NCBI GenBank assembly: GCA_907163375.1
Contig: CAJQUW010014300.1
Coordinates: 124,001 to 188,000, forward strand
DNA from: Prostheceraeus crozeri
Lineage: Eukaryota; Platyhelminthes; Polycladida; Euryleptidae
Reading direction: 5' to 3'
DNA: 64,000 nt
The position numbers were made by a program, and so were the translations under genes. A model generated the notes under the pieces. It saw only the letters and a program-made list of their open reading frames with translations. It was not told the DNA's origin and did no database searches. Within the stretch, counting starts at the first letter, position 1, and every line of letters begins with the position of its first letter. Below, piece by piece: positions 1 through 13,397 of the stretch.

Positions 1-3000
1 GTGGAAACGATTATCGTCATAGCCACGTTTTCCAAGATCGAGACCGGTCGGCCAGTTTTTGTGAGACCATAAATTCTTGGAATTACATCAAATAGCTTGA
101 TTGAGGAAAAATGCTAAGTTATGAGAAATTCCCATTCGGGGGATTAGTTCCCTGTTCCCTTTAAATTAAGTATGATGTGGTCCAAAACTAAACTGATTTT
201 GTTTCTATTGCGTCTAGCGTATATTCATAGTTTTCACTGAACTGCTAGATTTGGAGCCCTGGAAAGTCAAATTTATAACTCACTTTGTAAAGTCCCTTTT
301 TCGAAGATCTGAGCATTGCATCTTTTTCTAACATCTTGTATGATAAAATTTAACGAAGTGCCTCTTTTTTCAATTTGATCACAGTATTTTACCATGATCA
401 TGCGTCACACCATAGGCAGCAAATGTAGTATTGTCAATCCAAATGTTACTACCTACTTTTTTAAAAATACTGCTTATATTTTTTAAATAGTAGTGAAAAT
501 CAAGTGTGCACATTAAATTTATGCAGACATATCTGTGTACTTTTCCGGATTATTTGAGCTCGTTCGGCCTCTTCATTCTTCTTTGTCGAAATTGAAACTG
601 CTTAAAGCTGGAATGCCAATTCATAGATACATTAGAATGGACGCTCTTGAAGGAAAATCTTAGATACTATACTGGGTTGCATTCCTTGCACAAATCAATC
701 TTATCAATCAATCTATTTACGTGCTTCTAAGCAGGGTTTCAGTGTCGAACCCGGAGCCGACAGGAAATGCCACGGTTCCTGCTCCGACTTGAAGTTTACA
801 TATCTGAAGAAGTACTTTTGATCTAAAATAATTGATGTCGCATGTTCAATTTGGAAATATGTTCCACATAATTGATGAATATTAGAACCCTGACAGCTAA
901 GTGGTTGTTGAATCATCTCGGGCATCTCCGGCAATGCCTGTTTCTGCAGGTAAAGAGGATGAAAATTGAATTTTCAGAGAATGCAGTGCACGCACCCTAT
1001 CCATGGCTGCTACGAATCTTCACGTCTGTCACATGCATGTCCACACGCTGTTTACATGCATGTCCATATTGAAGCTTTTGAAAACCCTTTCACTGACTGA
1101 AATACCTCGATGTGTCTGGCTAAAATACCTCTTTTTAATTAATGACGCCCCTCTCTGAACGAATGAAATATTTGTTCTCGCCTCTGATCAAGCGCTAAGA
1201 GTGCCAGTGGTAGGAACTAAATCATAGACTTCTATCAGTGCCATACATATACAAATAGAGACAATTTTCATGGCTCCCTCCGTGACTCATTCTTCATAAA
1301 AAGTTTTAATTAAGCGGGAAGTACTAGCTAAGTCAAACTAGTTATAATTTTTAGCATGGTAGTCATTTTTTCTATCGTGCATGTGCTTATGCCTCCGATC
1401 GGAGGCGGAGCCGGAGCCGCCCGGATCTGTAGTGAATGGAGAGAGAGAGAGAGAGATCAAATATCACCATTAGCTAGCTTTGCACCGTGAATTTCATGTG
1501 ATTCGGAGCCACATTTCACAAGTCAAGGATGGAGGCCGAATCAGCCCTCGGGATATTGATGCGCCTCAGAGCCTAATATCGACAGTGGTCAGGTAGGATA
1601 ACTCCTGTGTGTACTCCACTTCAGAGCCTTTATTGAAATAATGACTGATATGATAATAAGCTTTAGAAGAATTGATTCGCCGTTCACATAAAGTTTCAAG
1701 CAATTAAAGTACAAATGTCTGACAGTAGAATTATTAAAAGGTCAAAATGACATTTGGTAACGGTACTTTGACATCACATTGCATCTACATAGATTTCATC
1801 AGTAACCGTCTCATGACACAGAAAGTTACTTTTGGCTACCTTTAATCATGATGGTAGGTTCAATTCATAGAGATATGGGATTTTCTATCAACAGCCAACT
1901 TGACTATTAACACTGAAGTGAGAAAGCCTCAGCGAAGTGTGAATTTTTGATTTTTACATTTTCGATCTATCTCATATATGTCAACTTTCCGTCACTTCAG
2001 CATTGTCCTGTTTCTCATCGATGAACAAAGACGACCCATTCCTTTTTGACAATGGCAGTAAGGGCGACTTTACGACTAAAAGTGATCAAAAGAAATTGAC
2101 TGATGCTGTCATTCAAATGTCTTTCAGTGAACCCTTGGCTACTCAAACTGCATGATTGCTACATCACCATCGCCTAACTTCGAATATATTGAAACCGCAA
2201 GTTAGGGAATCACTAACATCATTTCACCTAGTGCTTTCAAAAGTTTATATCCTCAAAAATGTAGTTAGCTTATGCTACGGTTAGAGATTTATGTGAGTCT
2301 TTGATTTCAACTTTTTGATAAAGAGAATATATAGATATTCAATCACTCACATTTTTTTCAAATATAAAAACAGTTCGAAAGCCTATATAATTAATGTTTC
2401 ATGCAATTATAGCATGCATGAATTTTCAAAAGGTGGGCTCATTAACTGCATTTATGTTGAGAAAATATGAATGCTTGATATTTCTACATGCAAGCAGAGA
2501 TGATTAGGAAAGTCTTATGCTTGATATCCATGTTAAAGTAGTGTCTATTTATCACGTGATTTCGCTTCCTTATCTATAGCAATGATGCTCAATAGATAGG
2601 AAGGCCTCAGTTGCATGGAATCGTGTCTTAAGAAGAAGCATTCTCTTGTTCATTATTAAGAAAAAAATCAGTTGGACGCAATTCACGAGTGCATTATTTG
2701 ACATCAGTCCTTAGATCCTGATTATTCATCTGAGGCATTGGAGTGAATTTCATACCTTTGCACTCGGCATTTATCTCATTTCTTGTCAAAATTTTCACTT
2801 CGATGCGGTTTTGTATTTACGGATGAGAAGTACTTTATAGCTTCGCATTTTGATGCCAAACTATCGGTGCTTCGCATCGAGCATTTTCGTAGCAGGTCGG
2901 GTAAATGGCATTTGCGACACAATATCGATGAATTGATTTGTGATTCATGGTGATATCAAGATTTCAAGAACATTTACTTTGGTAAAATAGCGTCAAAATG

Positions 3001-3492
3001 TGAACGCCTCCCGTGCTCTTCATGACAAAATGTTGCAAGTCAACAAGATATAACTTCTAATAAATAACGGAACAATTTGAAACGATGTTTAGTTCACTCT
3101 TCAGATCGCCACACCATCCTTATTTTCGTTTCAAAAGACTCTACTCAACTACTACAACTAATTCAACCACGCGGTACATTCATCATCCTTATCAAGTGGA
3201 TGATTCTGTAACGAAGTTAGACGAAATTGTCGTCATCTATAGATGATGTTCGGATATCTAAGAATAGGCACATGCTGTTGATATTTTAGAGAATTCTTGA
3301 GCTGCTTTGAATTTGCAACCACAAAGGAACTGCACCAAATATACATTTGGACATAATGGGTAGATTTTCTTTAGAATTTTTACGTATTGAATAAATTTAT
3401 CACAACTTCATTGCATGCCAACATACACATTCTTCATATAGACTGTAATCGTCACTTATGCATTGCGAAAGTAGGCAAATTCTTTCTCTTAC
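1..3492. other. 3' side of the MEK-like gene, no exon recognised
   Basis: The last exons of the kinase should lie here or to the left of the window, but no stretch on the minus strand was recognised as a MEK C-lobe or the C-terminal ERK-docking region. The segment is AT-rich and holds a short GA microsatellite (1438-1456). A few GC-rich patches near 745-790 and 1393-1430 contain CGGAGCCG-type words. Reading frames are short and not coding-like. Confidence 0.5.
1438..1456. repeat. GA microsatellite
   Basis: About nine uninterrupted GA units follow AGTGAATG. A shorter GAGAGA run occurs near 4040. Confidence 0.9.
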
Positions 3493-3705
3493 CTTCCAAT
3501 AGCCATCTCAACAGCTGACAGACCCAGGCTCCACACATCACTAGATGCCGTGTGCAATTCTCCGGTTAGGCGTTCCGGAGACATATACGACCGTGTTCCG
3601 ACGAATGAATTTGTTGTAGAGTCTACTAGGAGACCGCTAACGGAGAAGTCACAAAGTTTGACCTCTCCATCAGTCGACAACAAAATGTTGGAAGGCTTCA
3701 TGTCT
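3493..3705 (-). CDS. MAP2K1/2-like: MEK-like kinase exon: catalytic and activation segment
   Basis: This 213-bp exon (one base, 70 codons, two bases) follows TTTTCTTGTAG and precedes GTAAGA. It reads [20 protein letters not shown], then [30 protein letters not shown] and finally [17 protein letters not shown]. The catalytic Asp and the Lys of the DxKPSN loop are present. Both activation-loop serines matching MEK1 S218 and S222 are present, as are the APE-equivalent SPE and the DVWS motif of the C-lobe. The metal-binding DFG is DFS (codon TCC). It is separated from the previous exon by about 19.9 kb. The proline-rich insert and the rest of the C-lobe would follow in further exons toward position 1 or outside the window; none was recognised. 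Confidence 0.93.
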
Positions 3706-6700
3706 CTACAAGAAAATGAATAAGGAAGGATAATTGATATTTTGTTATATTACTTAGCGCGAATTTAGTTAAGGATTGATTTACACGAGTTCGCAATCAT
3801 TGTTGCTCATTTTAACACATACATGACTAGTCCCGGGGGTATTGAGAAGCCGTGCGAGAAACATCATTAAATTTTAAGACGCAATGCTGCGCATTCCTGT
3901 ATATTCCTCAGTCGTGCGGTTATACTACTTTGAAATCGGGATCTCCAAGGAAAGTCGGCCTTGATGACTGAGTGCAAGCATGCACGAATCGAATGTAGCA
4001 AGTTGCTAGAAATCGGGACTATGGAGAAGTGATACAGTAAATGAGAGAGAGAGAGTGTCAATTAAAAAAAATGCTAGTATACAGTGAAAATTTTGATGCG
4101 AAAATATTCAGTTTTGAGCTATTAAGTTCTCAATACATAAAATATATATTCAATGAATTTCTAGAAACCTCTTCTATGGTACTACCCTCAATAAAGTTGC
4201 ATCTTTTATCTGAAAATATAAGCCATGAATCGATTTATATATTCAATCTAACCATGATCAAATGACATTTGAATATTTCTGCATCAGGTACTTTTTCTGC
4301 AACTTGTGACATGATAGCAGGCGTAGAATAAAAAATATTCTTATTGAAAAAGCTGACTCTTAAAGCTAAACTCGATCAAAGCTCATGAATAAACAACATT
4401 ATCTCTCTAAATTTGTAAAATATTATTCTTTCTTCTGTATGCCATCTGGATGATTTGTCCAAAAGAGCAAAAAATGCACATCTCACATGTGGTATTCGAT
4501 AATATCGAAGAGAGTTCATTTAATGAAATTGAAGCTGCTCATTGTCAATGCAACTGACACTGAGTTGTTGGTCTACCAAAATTTTTGTGACTCGATGATT
4601 GGGGAAAAACTGCAAACGAAAAAACTGACAGTGACGTTTTAAAATCACAGTGCCACGCTGCTACAAGCATGCAGCGGTGTGTGTAGAGCACAGTGAAATT
4701 ACTAATGAAAATTAATAAACAGGCATAATGTAAACAATGATAAATGATATAAAATAATAAGACGCGCTCATATTCGCACAAATCGGACGATTTGTCTGTT
4801 TTGTCCATCACTCAGTTAGAAGAGTAAGTGATTCATTTCATCAATGTCTCATAAGGCTTAGTCTAATTTCGTTTAGTACACTTTTTTATGACTATAAATT
4901 TGGAGCTACAGTAAGCAGGAAGGTCTCGTCCAGCATTAGGCCTAATTAGAAAATCATCAACGAGTGATAACAATCATTTCTGAATGCTGAATTGTCGATA
5001 CCGCATTGAGATAATTTTGTTTTAAGTTGATTATTAATTTTGAAAATTGTTTTTAAAAGTCCCTGGATATCGATTTGATTCGTTCAGGTTGACTAGAAAG
5101 AATGATTAATTATTTTTGAATATCTATGCAAATAAACAGATTCGCTTCGTCAATTTTGTGGAAGTGATTGATGTGAAGATGAAAAATAACAAGAAAAGAT
5201 CATTTACCTAACCTCGTTCATGTTGCGTAATTATGCGATATTTCATCATTTATTAAGAGTGACAATCAACACATGAAGCTTATCAACCCCTCAATGAAGC
5301 AGCAGAAAGATAGCGGAGGATTTTAGGCAATTATAATTCAAACTGCTCAGATATTTTTCATCGCAAATAAGTTAATCAAAATGAATTCTATTGTCTATCA
5401 TGGCTTAGCTCTTAACTGATTTTCAATCAGGGTTCGCCACCATGGACTGAATAAATGCATATTACATGCTCTGCAGAGTTAATGAAGTTAATTCCTTGTT
5501 AACATTTTATAACGAGATAGAACCGAAAAATTAGCTCGTTAAAAACGGACTGCTCCTTATAAGCGTATTTGCAATAACGGAGGCTGATTCCCTAGATACT
5601 GTATATTTTGCTGGGACTTTGCGTCATGCTCGCTCTCAGCGAATTCTCTATATAGGCGAGCTCGTTATAAGTGGATTATACTGCATATTGAATCTGTCGT
5701 GCTTCATGTACTTATTAGAATCAGCATTCATTAATGTTTTATTAAGCATCTACAAATATTTGGCCATCAGGCTGCCTGCATTTGAAATGTGCAGATGTCC
5801 GTGTACGGCTTTCCAGACAATACAGCAACTGCATAGGCACAAAATTATGATAACTGAAAAAGGTAGTGGGATAATTGCATTCCTCTCTAAGGTTTACAAC
5901 GTTTATTTTGAATTCAAATATAATGATTCATGCGTATTCTGTTTGATAAGAAAAATTGGCCTCGGCGCATTAAACATTCAGAAATATTGGTTTATATGAC
6001 AGGGCTAGAGGCCTACAAATATTCTGACATTTTGTTTATAATGAGTTTAACCCCATGGTGGCAGGTTCCTGATAGCATTTTCAACGTCCTCTGAAGAACA
6101 AATAACAGTAACACATATAATTTTGTTATTTTGCTCGCATCTGTGTAAAATATGAATGAAACACCGGATAGCACGTATAATGCAAAACACAGGCAAATTG
6201 CTCTAAGATTACATGGAGAATTTTTCAGTGTATATAACACAAGTTGAACAGAAAATGGAAAATAATGGAAGCTGTCTTAAAATAACTTAATTATTGACAT
6301 TTTCAAAGGCAGCGGAAATTGACTGCCCACAAGAGTCAAAATCCGTTGTCGGAAATTAATCAGATCATACATTTGAAAGCAGCACAAAATCATCACCGGC
6401 GCAGACTATTTGTCTTAGAGATCAGACGAGCAGTTCTTGAATGTATTTCCTCCCGGAGATATTTTAATTATCCAGAAATCCTCTTTACTCTCAAAGCAAC
6501 AACAGCGGATTGCGATGCGTTGAATATCTCTCAGCTCCCTATCCAATTTGCCAATTTGAGAGAAAAGAGTCGAACGTGTTCTCATCTCACATAACCCACA
6601 TAACTGACACAACTTCTCACTCAATTCCATTTTCTTGACAAGCAATCGCTTTGACCCACTACCCCACTACCCTTAGGGTTTGAATCCTCAAACGAACTTA

Positions 6701-8139
6701 TAGTCAGCATCAGTCTGTTTTAGCGCCTTGTATTTGTGTGTTTGTTTTTCTAAGCAATATTGATGCATTACTATCGTGTGTTTGTGATCCAGTCTAATAC
6801 TCTGAATTGTCATGTCAATTACACTTACATGAACACAAACAAAATTAGCAATTGAGCTTTCGTCATTTTGAATGCTGTCGCATGCTTACATGTAAAACAT
6901 ACCGTAACTCAATTTAACATATCTTTTAAAAGCTTACTCGCCATAATGAATAACAAAACAAACTTGCCTAAAACCGATTGTTATTGCAGCTTACAACGAT
7001 TTCATCAACATTTTTCCATCTTAACTCGGAGATTGCACTCTAACGACACGACCGATTTCATTTCAGAACCTCACTCGCTGCCACGGATAGTTTTCGATGG
7101 TCGATTTCATTGGCAATATTTTTGCCGTTAAATAGGCCTATAAAGCATTCGTGTTGTCTCAAAATTGCATGTACTTACAAATATGATGAGAACTCATGAT
7201 TGTGTGCTAACGAAAAGGGGAATCTTGTATTTTGATACTAGTACAGTATATCACATCAAAGTTGAAATCGATACATTTTTTTGGACCGGTACCGACATGC
7301 ACCGAAAGTGGAAGCTTTAATCAAATGCAACATAGATGCAGCCGATCACTTTCCCCTCTGGAAAATTTTGGCCCGGATACCTTGAATCTCTTATATTCAA
7401 TAAGCATTGATTTCGGTAAAATTTTGCAGCGAACGACTATGGCACTAAACAAGTATTGCAAAATTAAATCTTACACAGAAGTTTTGCGTTGTCAAAACAA
7501 AACACATCCTGAATATTTTCTAATCTGATTTCTGCCTGAGGTAGTCAGTAGCACGTTACAGAATGAGGATATAAATAAACAGTGGACTTTGTGAAGCTAT
7601 TTATCATTAAAAGTAAATTTATTGATTAGTGCATATCATGTATGAGTCTTATTATAACGCTGAAAGTCAAACAGGTGAAATAAATGTTTCATGGCTCATT
7701 TGCGTTTTTCAGTAACCAATATTATACCAAATTATGCACAGCTATAGGTGCTTTTTTTAACTAGTGGGAAATCCTCTAACCGTTTTAAAAGGAAGCAATT
7801 TAGAAAACACCGCTGGTATTGATGGAAGCAAAGTAGAAGTTCGAAAAGCATTATGTTTGCCGGGCAAGATATGCACGTCAAATTTCATTGGAGCAAACGT
7901 ATTTACTGATGTACAATGCCGGCCATTACCATTATTCGTGACTTCAACTGGAAAATTGTGCTCAACTAACCAGATCTTTCTTAGATTTTTAATATGTTAT
8001 AAACTGTGCTATAAATGATATTCTCTACAAGAAGAAACAGCTGTTGAAACTATTGCAATTTGTGGCAGGTTAATTTGTGTTTTGCCTAGACTGCAAGTAA
8101 CAATTTGAGGAAGTCAATAACTAGCCAACTAGCTATTTA

Positions 8140-9925
8140 ACGTTGCTCTCTACTAGAAACGACCCCCAACACGACATTTAAAATTAACTCTGACCACATC
8201 AACATGCTTCATTCACTTGTTGAATTGAAAATGTTTTCGTCAAATCATTTTCCACATTTTCTGAGTCCAGTTGAATGAGAAGAATTTCGTGATGAAATAG
8301 TCCCAATATCTTATTGATCAGATGAAATATCAAGTGAATTTCTCAACGCTTCAATCGACTTCATGGCTTTGAAGTTGAAAGAGTTCTGCTGCCTCATATG
8401 GAATAAAGAACGAGTACCCGCTGATTGGAAAGAAGGAGTGGTTCTACCTATTTACAAAAACAAGGGCGATCGTCGTTGCACATCCTCCTGCCGTCCCATC
8501 ACACTTCTATCAGTGCCGTCGCATTCAGTATTTGCTTCTTTCAAAGCGCCGCCCACAGCAAGCTGGCTTCACTCTGAAGCGGTCAACCAACTTCCGATTG
8601 CATCTTAGCACTCCGTCTGCTTGACCAACAACGAAGAGAATGCCATCAAGCTCTTCTCGCCGCTTATATAGACCTCAAATCTGCCTTAGACTCGGTGGAC
8701 CGATATGTACTCTGGCTCTTGCTTGAAGGCATTGGTGTACCACCCAAGTACATATCCATCCACCGTGAGCTGTATTCCAACACAACTTGCAGAGCATGGT
8801 CTGATGGGAGCCTTTCTGATTCTTTCGAGACCTTCTCAAGGGTTCGCCAAGGTTGTGAAGCTGCGCCGAACCTCTTCAACGTAGCAATTGACTTCTGTCT
8901 TTCGGATGCCATTTCAAAGCATAGTTCATTATAGGCTTACCTGAACTTATGTTTAGTGATCATTTCTGTATCAATTATCAATCATTTTCGATGAGTCTAT
9001 CAAATGTCGCTTTAAGTTGGATGCCTCCCATCTTGCTGATGTGTGCTTCACACGGCTTTTCTCCAGTCTCTACTAGGTAGGAAAATCCCCCATCCTTCTC
9101 CAAAAAGCATGAGTACACTTTCGATTTTAATATGCGCTATGGAGGAGCCATCACATACGATTGACGTTAGGGTAAGAGGTAATGTTCTCAAACAAACTAG
9201 TATTTTATTTTTGTCTCTGACGAAAGTGCGAAGGTGCAGTCCCTGTCTGACTTTTTGCCTTCTCCGCCTCAACTCAATGTTATAAGAGAACAGGTAGATA
9301 CAGTGGACGAGTTCATCTACCTTGGTAGCAAGATCTCAAGCGGCTGCTCATCTGCAGCGAAAATTGATCTCAGTCTTCTTTCTGCTCGCTCGTGCAACCT
9401 TCGGACAATCGTCTCAACCGCGTATGGCGAAATGGCAAAATAAGAATTGCGACAAAGCTATTCCGTGGCAAAGCTATCTTCAACACCTGCGTTCTTCCAG
9501 TCCTGAAACTGGAACTCACTGAGTCATCCTCTCGTCACATCGATGTGTTCCACAGAAATTGTCTGCGCAGCGTACTTGGCATCAGGTGGCATTATCATTG
9601 CACCAACGCAGAGGTGTATGCCTGCACATGTAACCCTAGCCCACTATCAGTTATCATCAAGAAGGGAAGACTTCAGCTTGTTGGCCACATAGCGCGCTTT
9701 GACGATGATATTCCTGCCAAGAGGATCCTCAATGCTGTGTCCCACTTACCACCCGCAGGATATCAATCCCCGGGGGTCGGCCTCGTCTTACCTGGAGATC
9801 TCAAGTGGCAGCCCTCGCCCCATGCGCGATCTATGCTGCGGCAGATCGGGAAGACTACAGACGTCTGGTCGCCACGACCACTCAATCGTGGCCAAGCAAG
9901 AACAAGTACAAGTACAAGTAAGTAA
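8140..9925 (+). mobile_element. LINE (non-LTR) reverse transcriptase, decayed
   Basis: Plus-strand frames give successive pieces of a LINE reverse transcriptase: EISSEFLNAS and WKEGVVLPIYKNKGDRR, then CRPITLLSVPS, then DLKSALDSVDRYVLWLLLEG, then VRQGCEAAPNLFNVAIDF. After a break come VDEFIYLGSKIS, VFHRNCLRSVLGIRW and GRLQLVGHIARFDDDIP. The last three are the typical C-terminal part of LINEs with the GS-W..H-H region. The pieces lie in several frames with stops, so this is a dead copy. The 5' end, including the endonuclease, is missing, as is usual for 5'-truncated LINEs. The YADD box is absent at the point where a hAT fragment sits (8921-9221). The 3' tail is a short ACAAGT-type repeat at about 9900-9925. 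The exact clade was not settled. Confidence 0.85.
8921..9221 (+). mobile_element. Fragment of the 773-bp hAT MITE family (copy A)
   Basis: From about CATAGTTCATTATAGGCTTA to TTTTGTCTCTGA the sequence is collinear with the minus strand of the full element at 42235-43007 and with the pieces of the third copy between 56.9 and 63.6 kb. Both GGAGTC-rich ends are missing. It interrupts the LINE between its palm and thumb regions. Its unbroken TATCAAATGTCGCTTTAAGT segment shows the state of this family before a piggyBac entered the copy near 60.16 kb. Confidence 0.8.
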
Positions 9926-10234
9926 GCTATTGATTCGTGCAGATATGACCATGTGCTAAGCATTAATCGGGAAACTGAGACCATGCTCCAGAACCGAGCA
10001 CATTCTGATGCAAAGTTTGTGAGTCAACGTGATCGTTCAAACTGGAACCAAATATTTGTATTCAAATAAAAGAAGAGACCAAGAGCTTTCCAATGGAATG
10101 GAACAGCGACAATTTACACTCAAAATGTTTCTGTCGATTGAACTTGAATATTTGGAATAACTTGGGCAATGTCAATTGATAATAAAAGGGTCAGTGACGA
10201 AAGAACTCTTTTTACAAGAGAACATGAGTGTCTA

Positions 10235-10897
10235 GTCCTAAAGTTCCCAACCTATGGCACGCGTACCAAAGGACTCATCAGATGGTGCGCGAGTACCTGT
10301 TGGGAGTAGACTGCATGTTTCATGATGATAATTTAATCTATTCATGTCGCAGATCAACTCTATTAGGAAAATTGTTGGTCAGCTTGAGAAAATTAGATCG
10401 ACGACAAAACTCGAAACAACTTGTCACTTTCCATAGTCTCAAAAGACGAAGATTTGTCTTGTGCATATATTTCATATTGTTCCATCAAAGTTTGTATTAC
10501 GTTGTTTAGATATCAATGCGACAGGCGATGCAATGACATCTATTAAGCGATCGACAGGTCGAAATCGACAGAACAAGATCATGCATTTTAGATCATACTT
10601 GAAGCTCAGCAAGCAAAAATCACGTATTTTTGAAAATGTTTGTGGTGTAGAAATTTACATTCAACCGTATTCACAAATAATATCGGCTACGTTTCTTAAA
10701 AAACGATACGCAGCCTGTATACTTGATCGTAGATATTTGACATTGCATCTTGAAACAACATCCATGTGGATATCTACATGATATTCAAAAAGAATTATAT
10801 CTTTCCTGACAAAAAAAGAATTTCTTTGAGATTAAGTGGTACGCGGCGAACGTGTAAGATCTGAAGTGTTACTGAGACATTAAAAGGTTGGAAACAC
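10235..10897. mobile_element. Possible hAT-derived element
   Basis: The left side reads AAGTTCCCAACCTATGGC and the right side reads AAAAGGTTGGAAACACTG. The latter is the reverse complement of CAGTGTTTCCAACCTTTT, a form typical of hAT ends. Inside, the words GGCACGCGTACC and GGTACGCGG recur near the two ends in opposite sense. Short frames inside are not recognisable. No clean 8-bp duplication was found, so the left limit is uncertain. Confidence 0.4.
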
Positions 10898-13153
10898 TGG
10901 TCCAGTCCATTCGATGGGAATGACAAGGAAACCATTGAATAAGAGTTGGTCTACCTATTGGTTGGTTGGTGGTGAAGATGAACGCCATGAGAAGCCTACG
11001 AAATGTACATGATTATTTTTAGATTCAAAGGCGAATTCTGTAGTAAAAAATTATCAGAAGCGCGCCGCCTTATCTGTCGGCATTATAATAGAGAAGATGT
11101 CGTTAAAGGTTAACAATTTCCTGTGGAAGGAAGGCAGTGTATCACATGAAATAATTAATTATTTATTTTTGAAAAACCTTGCAATCCTCAGAGGATAGCT
11201 GTTTTTCAATATTAACATGAATATAGCTGTATCTGCTTGCCAAATGAAAACGAACTGAATTTAATGAAATTCTTTCTGAATTTATACCTTCTTCATAACT
11301 GCTTCTGCTTATTGATTGATCATGACGCCTTCTAGAACAAGCAATAAATAAAGCATACATGTTAGCAGTCATTCAATGACAAAATCGAGAAAAAATCTTA
11401 AATCAAAATTTCATTGCATACTCCTCTTACAATATTGACAGGAAGTAACCAAGCATTATATCAAGCGAGTTAACCTACTGATTTCGATAAGTGTGTGTCA
11501 CACTTCTTTTTATAACAGGGCTAGGGATAGACCAGTAATAACATTCACGGCTTTGCAAGGGAGGGCATCCTTTATTGATTCCTTCATGGTAATAAAATGA
11601 TTTTATAATTTACCAAGCAAATCTTTGCGCAAATTTTTATGGATATAATCGAAATCCATTTATAAAACACATAACAAGTCTGAAATGGTTACAAGATACT
11701 TACTAATGTGCACAACTGCATTATTCAGGTCTATGTGGATGATATATAATACAAATGCATTTACCAAGTGAAATAATTGTGACATTTGGGAATAGTTGAA
11801 AATGTTAAGATTTTGACATATTAGCAGTTCCTAATTTACTTATCATTTTTCATATCAACTTATCATTCATTTATTGTCGCGCATTATATATGCGCATTAT
11901 TCACACAGACCTCAATTGTCGTGCAATCGTGTACATTGTGCTTCAAGTATTCATTAAGGCACTTTTGCAAGCATTCATTAAACTATTGTAGAATGTGAAG
12001 ACTTAATTAAGTTACAGCTAAAGTACCTAGGCCTGCAACATTTTCAAAATTATAAGATCATATAAATAGCATATTATTTAATGTTCAAAACATGTCATTG
12101 TTGGTAAATAAGAAATAACAGTCCAAGAGAATAGAATAAATAAATTTAAAAGTATCTAAATAAATGCAATTCAGAGATTTGAATTTTGCGGGAGATTCTG
12201 AAACTTTATTGTTTCATTGTTACATTACATGCACATTGTACATCTGCAAAAAAGGCAGAATGACACAGTTATCTCTTCTGTAAGTATGCGTGTATAGTTT
12301 ATTAGTTTGCATCTACATATACAATCAGTAAAGAATCTACGGGGGGTTTTCGGGGGATTACCTCCGAGGGCACAATTTCCCCCCTCACCAGATAAAACTA
12401 ACTTGTTTTTCCCGTGTGTCTTCTAGCAAGCCATTCGAATTCTTCTTTTCCTTGTTATCCCATCCTATTTTGTATCGAGTCAAGGTAGTTGGCATTATCA
12501 GGCAGATCGACACCTTTTACATCCTCGAATTCACAACACAAAAGTTCTTCAGACAAAATCGAGCGATCATTCAGTGTCATGAATCGCATTCATACTAAGT
12601 TCTGTAGCAAGTTATTCCCTGTTTCCATCAGACATTTAATGATGGTTGCAATCGAAGGACTGGATGAGCTAAGCGACGAAAATGTGACAGATATCATGCG
12701 ATCATAATCATTGCAGAAGTGTCGCTGAATAAAACTTTTTTGAATTGACAACTTATACCTACATTAATTATATTGAAAGACGTACTGTGCTTGTTTCATG
12801 TACACACCGCGTATTTTGGTATAACTGTGTAGATGAATCTATTGATATCAATTTAGAATCAACAGAACGCAGAATGCGTGAACCGAAAGGCTTTGGTGTC
12901 TGACCATCAATTTCCATGTCTGACATGATTTGTAGTTTTTGCTATTTAATTATGTCTTTAAAACAAAATTTTATCATGCACTTAAATTGGCTTTGTTAAA
13001 GATCAATTTGCTTGAGTTAATAGTCACTTGGTTATTATCATGCAGGCCTACTTAAAATACAAAAGTTATCCAAAGAAAATTTAAATGGAATAAAATAAAT
13101 CCTATAGGTCCCTTATATCTTCATGTTATTCATGCTGTATGGGCTTATTACTA

Positions 13154-13397
13154 CACCTTTTCCATTTCTATTTCAGATATTTTCAAATCAATTCAGATAT
13201 TTCCAAATGAATTTCAGACATTTCCAGATGGATTTCAAACATTTCCAAATAGATTTCAAATATCTTCAAAGTTGAGCTTCTTAAAGATATCTGAAATTCA
13301 ATTGGAGAAATCTGAAATCCATCTGGAAATGTCTGAAATTCATTTGGAAAGACCTGAAATCGAATTGGAAATATCTGAAATAGACATGGAAGAGGTG
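13154..13397. mobile_element. Snapback MITE built of ~21-bp repeats
   Basis: The 244-bp element starts CACCTTTTCC and ends GGAAGAGGTG, with TA on both sides. Nearly its whole length folds back on itself. Each arm of about 115 bp consists of about five degenerate 21-bp units of the type ATTTCAGATATTTCCAAATG, and the loop is near GTTGAGCTTC. The termini match those of the IS630-like element at 40495-41821 (CACCTTTTCC and GGAAAAGGTG, also with TA), so that family probably mobilised it. Confidence 0.85.

Noticed and set aside
745-1430. CGGAGCCG-rich patches that look like the GGAGTC hAT ends
   Set aside because: The two patches do not line up as terminal repeats and have no target duplication.
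1-3492. MEK C-terminal exons
   Set aside because: I looked for the proline-rich insert, the C-lobe helices and the C-terminal docking region on the minus strand and could not support any.
5619-5999. 126-codon open frame
   Set aside because: Composition is that of AT-rich non-coding DNA, no family is recognised and no splice or start context supports it. The CGTTATAAGTGGATT words nearby hint at an old DNA transposon but no paired ends were found.
10228-10781. Overlapping 93- and 106-codon frames
   Set aside because: No recognised protein family; they lie inside a probable hAT remnant and overlap each other in different frames.
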